Of a stretch of 64,000 bases of DNA, positions 56,967 through 64,000 are shown one piece after another; the stretch's first letter is position 1; every line of letters starts with the position of its first letter. The position numbers and the translations under genes were made by a program. The notes under the pieces are model-generated. The model did no database searches and was not told where the DNA came from. It was given only the letters and a program-made list of their open reading frames with translations. Where the stretch lies: the NCBI GenBank assembly GCA_029706075.1, contig JAINUG010000052.1:2755498-2819497 (forward strand), in the 5' to 3' direction. Origin of the DNA: Aldrovandia affinis (Eukaryota > Chordata > Actinopteri > Notacanthiformes > Halosauridae).

Positions 56967-58374
56967 CAGTGCATCCGGAAAGTATTCATAGCGCTTCACT
57001 TTTCCCACATTTTGTTCTGTTACAGCTTTATTCCAAAATGAATGGATTAAATTCATTTTTTTCTCTGAATTCTACACACAATACCCCATAATGACAAAGT
57101 TAAAAAAGGTTTTTGAAATTTTTGCAAATGTATTAAAAATAAAAAACGAAAATATCACATGTACATAAGTATTCACGCCGTTTGCTATGACACTCAAAAT
57201 TGAGCTCAGGTGCATCCTGTTTCCACTGATCATCCTTGAGATGTTTCTAGAACGTCATTGGAGTCCACCTGTGGTAAATTCAATTGATTGGACATGATTT
57301 GGAAAGGCACACACCTGTCTATGTAAGGTCCCACAGTTGACAGTGCATGTCAGTAAAAACCAAGCCATGAAGTCCTAGGAACTCTCCATAGACCTCCGAG
57401 ATAGAATTGTGTTGAGGCATAGATCTGGGGAAGGGTATAAAAACATTGCTAAAGCATTGAAAGCTCAGACCTTTATGGTAGCACTTGGCATTCAGGCCAA
57501 AAAGTTCAATTTGTGTCTCATCAGACCGGATAATCTTTTTCCTGATGCTCTTAAGAGTCCTTTAAGTACCATTTGGCAAACTCCAGGTGGGCTGTCATAT
57601 GCCTTTCACTCAGAAGTAGCTTCCGTCTAGCCACTACCATGAAGCTCTGATTGATGGAGTGCTGCAGAGATGTTTGTCCTTCTACCAGGTTCTCCCATCG
57701 CTGCAGAGGAACTCTGAAGCTCTCTTAGAGTGGCCATTGGGTTCTTGGTCACCTCCCTGACCATGTCCCTTCTTGCCCGGTTACTTAGTTTGGCCAGACG
57801 GCCAGCTCTAAGAAGAGTTGTAGTAGTTCCAAACTTATTAAATTTCACAATGATGGAGCCCACTGTTATCCTGGGTGCTTTCAATGCTTTAGCAATGTTT
57901 TTATACCCTTCCCCAGATCTATACCTCAACACAATTCTATCTCGGAGGTCTATGGAGAGTTCCTAGGACTTCATGGCTTGGTTTTTACTCTGACATGCAC
58001 TGTCAACTGTGGGACCTTACATAGACAGGTGTGTGCCTTTCCAAATCATGTCCAATCAATTGAATTTACCACAGGTGGACTCCAATGAAGTTCTAGAAAC
58101 ATCTCAAGGATGATCAGTGGAAACAGGATGCACCTGAGCTCAATTTTGAGTGCCATAGCAAACGGCGTGAATACTTATGTACATGTGATATTTTCGTTTT
58201 TTATTTTTAATACATTTGCAAAAATGTCAAAAAAACTTTTTTCACTTTGTCATTATGGGGTATTGTGTGTAGAATTCTGAGAAAAAAAATGAATTTAATC
58301 CATTTTGGAATAAGGCTGTAACAGAACAAAATGTGGAAAAAGTGAAGCACTGTGAATACTTTCCGGATGCACTG
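56967..58374 (-). mobile_element. Fold-back Tc1-like element with about 500-bp inverted arms
   Basis: The ends are cagtgcatccggaaagtatt and its inverse, with TA on both sides (56965-56966 and 58375-58376). The arms 56967-57465 and 57877-58374 are near-perfect inverted copies over almost 500 bp, far longer than normal Tc1 ends, and each carries the start of a transposase frame. The roughly 410-bp core holds a minus-strand helix-turn-helix region (57627-57932; RSGEGYKNIAKALK and RLAKLSNRARRD). The catalytic region is absent, so it could only move with help from another element. It interrupts the older Tc1. Confidence 0.92.
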
Positions 58375-58570
58375 TACATCCAAATCGGTGAACGGTGTGG
58401 GAATTACAGCACTTTTTATATGTGGTCCCCCCCTTTTTAAGGGACCAAAAGTAATTGGACAATTGGCTGCTCAGCAATTCCATGGCCAGGTGTGTTATTC
58501 CTTCATTATTTCATTTGCAAGTAAGCAGATAAAAGGTCAAGTTGATTTCAAGTGTAGCATTTGCATTTTG

Positions 58571-58927
58571 AGGCGGCACGGTGGTGCAGTGGATAGCACT
58601 GTCGCCTCACAGCAAGAAGGTCTCGGGTTCGAATCCAGGCCGGGGGCCTTTCTGTGCGGAGTTTGCATGTTCTCCCGTGTCCGCGTGGGTTTCCTCCGGG
58701 TACTCCGGTTTCTTCCCACAGTCCAAAGACATGCACGTTAGGCTAATTGGAGAGTCTAAATTGCCCGTAGGTATGAGTGTGTGAGTGAATGGTGTGTGTG
58801 CCCTGCGATGGATTGGCGACCTGTCCAGGGTATATTCCTGCCTCTCGCTCGGAACGCATGCTGGGATAGGCTCCAGCCCCCCGCGACCCTGACCAGGAAT
58901 AAGCGGCTTAGATAATGGATGGATGGA
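58571..58927 (+). mobile_element. SINE/LINE-tail repeat with 11-bp target duplication
   Basis: The insert is flanked by tttgcattttg at 58560-58570 and 58928-58938. The head aggcggcacggtggtgcagt, a B-box-like GGGTTCGAATCC and the blocks gtttgcatgttctcccgtgt and tccggtttcttcccacagtc mark a very common fish repeat. The 3' end is an ggatggat-type short repeat typical of L2-mobilised copies. It sits in the older Tc1 element. Confidence 0.92.
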
Positions 58928-59902
58928 TTTGCATTTTGCATCTGTTGCTGTTAACTCTCAATATGAAGTCCAAAGAGCTGTCACTGCCAGTGAAGCAAGC
59001 CATCATTAGGCTGAAAAATCAAAACAAACTCATCAGAGCGATAGCAAAAACATTAGGTGTGGCCAAATCAACTATTTAGTACATTCTTAAAAGTAAGGAA
59101 CACACTGGTGAACACCAAAAGGCCCGGAAGACCATGGAAAACAACTGTGGTGGATGACATAAGAATAATTTCCCTGGTGAAGAAAAACCCCTTCACAACA
59201 GTTGGCCAGATCAAGAACACCCTCCAGGAGGTAGGCCTATCTGTGTCAAAGTTAACAATCAAGAGAAGACTTCACCAGAGTAAATAAAGAGGGTTTACCA
59301 CAAGATGTAAACCACTGGTAAGCCTCAAAAACAGGAAGACCAGATTAGAGTTTGCCAAAAAACATCTAAAAAAGCCTGTACAGTTCTGGAACAACATCCT
59401 ATGGACAGATGAGACAAAGGTCAACTTGTACCATAATGGTGGGAAGAGAAGAGTATGGAGAAGGGAAGGAACTGCTCATGATCCGAAGCATACCATCTCA
59501 TCTGTGAAGCATGGTGGAGGTGGTGTTATGGCATGGGCATGTACTGTATGGCTGCCAATGGAACTGGTTCCCTTGTATTTATTGATGATGTGACTGCTGA
59601 CAAAAGCAGCAGGACGAATTCTGAAGTGTATAGGGCTATATTATCTGCTCAGATTCAGCCAAATGCTTCAAAACTCATTGGACGGCGCTTTACAGTGCAG
59701 ATGGACAATGACCCGAAGCATACTGCGAAAGCAAACCAAGACTTAAGGCAAAGAAGTGGAATGTTCTGCAATGGCCAAGTCAGTCACTTGACCTGAATCC
59801 AATTGAGCATGCATTTCACTTGCTGAAGGCAAAACCCCCCAAGAACAAGCAGGAACTGAAAGGCCTGGCAGAGCATCACCAGGGAAGAAACCCAGCCTCT
59901 GG

Positions 59903-61391
59903 CAGGGTTAAACGTTGAGGTTTTTTTTCACTTCCCCGTTTGTTCAAGTGGGTCAGAAATCTACTTGCCCGAAGTACATTTTTACTTGCCCCTATACAAA
60001 TTGTTTTATTTATTAGCGGTTATCAAATAACAACAAAGACTAAAGTTAATTGTCATGTTTAATCTTTATTTAAGTAAATGAAACAGAACAAGGACAGAGT
60101 GTCATAGATGCGAAGCAACAAACATTCTTGCATATCGAAAATGGTATGACCCCCCTCCTTCTCCCCAGAGATGGACTCGTTAACTGAGTGAGTGAGCTTA
60201 ACCGTGTGTGAGTGAGTGAAAGTACAGGCTATAGCAGATGCTTTGCATCTAAAAACCTAATGAAACCATACAAATTGAAATCTTAATTACACCCAACGTG
60301 CTCTCTGCCCTGCTGACAGCCATCTTTGTACAACACGCTCAGCATCTAAATTGGCAACTGCTGGCCCCTCAGTGCTAATGTATAGCAGTTTCCACAGCAT
60401 TTCAACTGAAAGGTTGCTCCGCCAATTCGTTTTAATGCGCTTCATGGCACTGAAGCCACGCTCACAGGCAGCAGTGGATGGTGGGACCACGAGGATCAGC
60501 TCAACCACCATCAGCAGGTTGGGGAAGCTCTGCAGCCTTTCAGGGTCTGTTAAAAAGTCTGCCCATACCTTGCTTTGTTGGACCTGGGGCAGCGCTTTGA
60601 TCATCACTTTTGCGCTTGGTCACTCCTGATGCCTTCCCTGACCCCTGTCACAGCCCACCCAATCCAGTATGTCAGCAAAGTGGTCTGTGATGACACGGAG
60701 ATGGTCTGCTCCGTAACTGACCAGGTCTGCCTCCTCTGCGGGCCATTCCCTTGGGTCCACCAACCTTGCAGCCGCCTGAAGAATCTTGTCATTGAAACGG
60801 CTCCTCATGCTTTTGATGACTGCATCAAGGGGTTGGCTCTTCAATCTATCGGCATAAAATTTAATTTTAAATAGTTTGTTTTAAAGGCAGGGACAGTGTG
60901 CAATTAAAACATTTCACACAATGAACACAGTGTTTTAATAATTTATGTGAGTACCATGTTATGGTGTTGTTATTGCCCATTACCTTTTCATGGTTGTGAT
61001 GTGGTCGAATGATAAGCTATTCATAACACCAGTTGTAAAATAACAGTTTGATCATTAACACATTTTTCTGGAAAACACAAAATGCTAAACCCATAGAAAA
61101 TGAACTGCGAGTGCAAGGTTTGACTGACAGAATGACAAATAGTGTAACATTAGATAGATACTTGCCTTCGACAAGCCATGTCGGTGTGGTACTGCGTACC
61201 CAGGTAAATCTCGTTCTTCTGTTGAAGATCAATCGCACTGAAGTATGCAGTGAACGGCTGCGCATGTTTGAAACATGATACGCTGTGGTGATCAGTTTTG
61301 CGATTACCTGATTTGCCTCAGCGTTCATGTTTCGTACAAGCACCGGCAGGGCCCCGGAGGAGGCGTTTTCGGCAGCCCTCTTAGCTGCCAT
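59903..61391 (-). pseudogene. hAT transposase remnant (ZNF862/KIAA1586-like family)
   Basis: The left end starts cagggttaaacg, a hAT-type terminus, right after transposase sequence of the older Tc1. Minus-strand frames give the order of this hAT family. A central part (61391 down to about 61150) contains LPVLVRNMNAEANQVIAKL. Then come SMRSRFNDKIL with VDPREWP (about 60700-60840) and the C-terminal dimerisation domain with PSTAACERGFSAMKRIK (60287-60607). The frame is broken between them, and the N-terminal zinc-finger part is missing. Confidence 0.8.
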
Positions 61392-61400
61392 GCAAGCGAG

Positions 61401-62555
61401 TAGGGCTGTCCCCGACTAAAACAAATCTTGGGTCGACCAACAGTCGTCCGTTTTTTTCGATTGGTCGAAACGTTTTTTCTATATGGCACACCCTATTTGT
61501 TTTAATAAATACAACTATATGCACACTGCGCTTGTCTCGTGTTTTATAACTTTCTTAAGTGAATGACACAAATGAGTAACAATAGGCTAATGATTTTATG
61601 GAGCCGGAGTTCAAGATTACCTGAAAGAAAAAAAACTTTCCGAGCCTCCTCTTCGTGCTGCCCTTGCAGATTCTGCCGTTGTGCTTGTGAAGTTGCGGTA
61701 TGGCCACATAATAGGCTGATACTTTTATTTGACCACAACCATAACACATTCTAATACGTAGGCTATGTTTTATTTAATTAACCAAGTAATTAGCTGGTCT
61801 CATTGGGATTTAAAATATACTTTGCAAAAAATAGGCTAACAAACGAATGATCACACATAGCCTAATGTCTTAAATTGTAGCCTAAAGCTGAACGTAAAGT
61901 GGCTATAGCCTATAGAAAATAACTTACTCGAGTCGGAGACCATCCTACTTCCCCAGTCGTTTCATGTTATGGCACAGGAACACTAGCTTGTCCACATTTT
62001 TTGGCAAAAGGCTGCTCCTCGATAAACGATAAACCCTGCCTTGGAAAACGCGCTTGCAAAGTTTACATTCCACTTTTTTTGGATCGTCCGCGACTAAAAC
62101 GAAATGCTGCCATACTCCAGATTTTTTCTTTGACATTATGTTCTTAGGTTATATCGAAATGAGTAATTTAAGTATGCCTATATCACTAATCTTAACTGTA
62201 GGCACATCTTAGGCTACAATTAAAATGAGGGGGCGTGCATACACAAAAATAATGATAATTTTATGAACCTTTTCCTTCCCAGTGTTACAGGTATGGTACG
62301 CAGCTTCCTGCAATGATGTCTATCGCTGTATACTGCACTGCGATCTCTTGTGCGATCTATGATTGTTCCTACCATGTATTAATGCACATCTTGTAAGTCG
62401 CTCTGGATAAGAGCGTCGGCTAAATGCTTAAAAATGTAAAATGCACATTTGCGTGCCTAAAACAAGAATACAATATAGGTTACATGAAAGGGGGTGTTAC
62501 ACATGTTAGTTATAAATATATAAACCATACAATTAGCAAAACACATTTATTATAT
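61401..62555 (-). mobile_element. hAT element related to 3472-4833, with a BED zinc finger remnant
   Basis: The left end (tagggctgtccccgactaaa) and much of the body match the hAT element at 3472. A minus-strand frame (61945-62136) encodes a BED-type finger with WQHF and C-x2-C (VECKLCKRVF). The expected right end is missing: likeness to the first copy ends near 62543. A dispersed repeat tail (62262-62437) lies inside it. Confidence 0.8.
62262..62437 (+). repeat. Dispersed repeat with fish-type tail
   Basis: Matches 455-630 in the same orientation and ends with gtcgctctggataagagcgt followed by cggctaaatgc. It appears to be inserted in the hAT element. Confidence 0.65.
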
Positions 62556-62838
62556 AATTAAAAATTTGCAACCAAGTATTAAAAATGACAATTTAATTTA
62601 TGATTATGTTAGTTTGTCCAATTACTTTTGAGCCCCTAAAATTGTGGGGGCTATGTATAAAAATGGTTGTAATTCCTACACGGTTCATACAATATTTTTG
62701 ACAAACCCTTAAATTAAAGCTGAAAGTCTACACTTAAAGCACATCTTGATTGTTTCATTTCAAATCCATTCTGCTGGCGTACAGGGCCAACATGATGAAA
62801 ATTGTGTCACTGTACAAATACTTATGGACCTGACTATA

Positions 62839-63000
62839 CGCGCACACACGCATAAACACATACATGCACAGACACACACACACAAAACACATACATGCAC
62901 ATACACGCACACACCTATACAGACACTTACACACACATACACACAGAAACACATACAGACACACCACACACACACAGGCACATATAAATGCACACATTCA
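62839..63000 (+). repeat. CA-rich microsatellite
   Basis: Impure CA-rich tract with acac and acatac units next to the right end of the Tc1 complex. Confidence 0.85.
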
Positions 63001-64000
63001 ATTACACCCACATTTTGTGAGGCTCTAGGGCCTGCCCTCTGGGCTCCTATGAGCACGATGAACCAGAAGCAGAGTTTAGTTCACAGAATTGACTAAAATA
63101 CCTCATGGGATGTTCCACACACAGGCGTTAGTGTTTAAACTGTCTTAACCGTGGGTTAATGCCACCACTGGCTTATAGTGGTAATTCAACAGACAATGAT
63201 GATGTTTCCCAAACTGCCCAGCTAAGATATGAAGAGATAGAGGGAGAAGCATGAAGAGTGTCTTCCTGCTCAGTATTCATCAGTTTGCTGACAGGGCAGG
63301 TAAAGCTCTCCTGTCTTGCTCGCTCTTCCTTTCCCCCTCCTCCTCCCTCTTTTTGTGTCCTACAGTAAAATATGTACCAGTCATATTCAGGGTCACTCTA
63401 GGACAACAGGCTTCCTAAGGTTACAAGACCAAAAATAGCACATATAGCCTTTATTTCCTGACCATCACAAAATGATTTCTGCTTCATCTTGGACTTGAAG
63501 GGGAATTAAGCAAGGGAAGTACAGAGAGACCGCATCCAGTGGGAGAGAACGACAGGCTAGAGATTCGTTAGACACCTTTAGATGTATTATTTAGGTGGAG
63601 AAGGTGGATGGAGAGAAGGGAGGTGCGGGGACTGAGTTTGACATTCAAGAGACGGTGAAGGGAGATAGAGGAGGTGGAGAAAGTGCAGGGAGGTATAGAT
63701 ATATCTATGGCCCACACAGCGATATTCACTGTCAAGACAGTACAGTGCTCTCTTCCCAAGTAGCACAATAGGTGGCTCATCAATGCCAGGATTCTTTGAT
63801 CTCCTCATTGAATCCTTTGCTCACCAGCAGCCAGTACAGTGAGTGAGAGATATGCTGTGTTGTATAATTAGGCTGCGAATGGCTGGCTGGGTGAGTGGAG
63901 CAATTGAGACTGCACTGACAGTAGGATTGGCTCATTGGCACCGAGGTTCCTGCCATATCTTCTGCTCGGTCAAGCACAGGGCTCTTACTGCAGTACAGCG
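63001..64000. other. No supported feature
   Basis: Unique-looking sequence to the end of the window. I see no exon, RNA gene or repeat family. Confidence 0.4.

Larger units (their letters stand above)
56845..62838 (+). mobile_element. One old Tc1-like element scattered over 6 kb by nested insertions
   Basis: Parts of one Tc1 family appear in order and in one orientation: the left end and leader (56845-56966, 58375-58570), the transposase body (58928-59900) and the right end (62563-62838), which finishes ttatggacctgacta. Transposase pieces on the + strand include the helix-turn-helix region (58960-59280), the first Asp in WTDETK (about 59400-59420), and the second Asp in MDNDPKHTAKA (about 59700-59735) before a frameshift. 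The gaps hold a fold-back Tc1, a SINE and two hAT elements. About 60 bp of the Tc1 3' region appear to be lost at the last junction. Confidence 0.8.

Overview
The window is vertebrate nuclear DNA, almost certainly from a teleost fish. The genes are split by GT-AG introns. AT-rich introns are packed with fish-type repeats (Tc1-like elements, hAT elements, tRNA-derived SINEs ending in a fish-type tail, CA/GT and CT microsatellites), while the coding exons are much richer in GC. There is no bacterial or phage content.

The one gene that can be read with confidence lies on the + strand from about 1.09 to 42.18 kb. It is an ARHGAP39 (Vilse/CrossGAP) orthologue or paralogue. Nine coding exons join with matching phases: 1089-1102, 11420-11875, 25952-27188, 30340-30919, 34906-34979, 35331-35530, 37134-37225, 37512-37681 and 41985-42179. 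They sum to 3018 nt, a 1005-residue protein plus stop. The order is two WW domains (residues about 8-34 and 47-73), a long Pro/Ser-rich linker, a MyTH4 domain (about 619-787) and a RhoGAP domain (about 788-1005) with its arginine finger at residue 854. The family turns off Rac/Cdc42-type GTPases; the fly protein acts downstream of Robo guidance receptors.

The introns hold the mobile DNA. Intron 1 has a minisatellite split by a hAT element, a hAT MITE, a SINE and an LTR-like block. Intron 2 has a Tc1-type MITE, a THAP fragment, a hAT pseudogene, two Tc1 copies, SINEs and a 255-bp CT tract. Later introns hold SINEs with clear target-site duplications, a complete but broken Tc1, a 51-bp minisatellite and a second CT tract. 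Several elements sit within 35-60 bp of coding splice sites.

From 42.2 to 64 kb no protein-coding host gene can be read. There is a probable 3' UTR, a SINE, a dead Tc1, a weak candidate promoter/first exon near 48.4-48.5 kb, an island of low repeat content, and a decayed Ty3/gypsy element on the minus strand (53.6-56.1 kb). The order of its pol domains is unusual: integrase lies upstream of reverse transcriptase, as in Gmr1-like elements. From 56.8 to 62.8 kb lies one old Tc1 copy broken apart by a fold-back Tc1, a SINE and two hAT elements. No new host biological system is visible. The most interesting points are three tandem in-frame splice donors after the MyTH4 exon, the crowding of exon 8 by mobile DNA, the Gmr1-like domain order and the nested 6-kb transposon complex.
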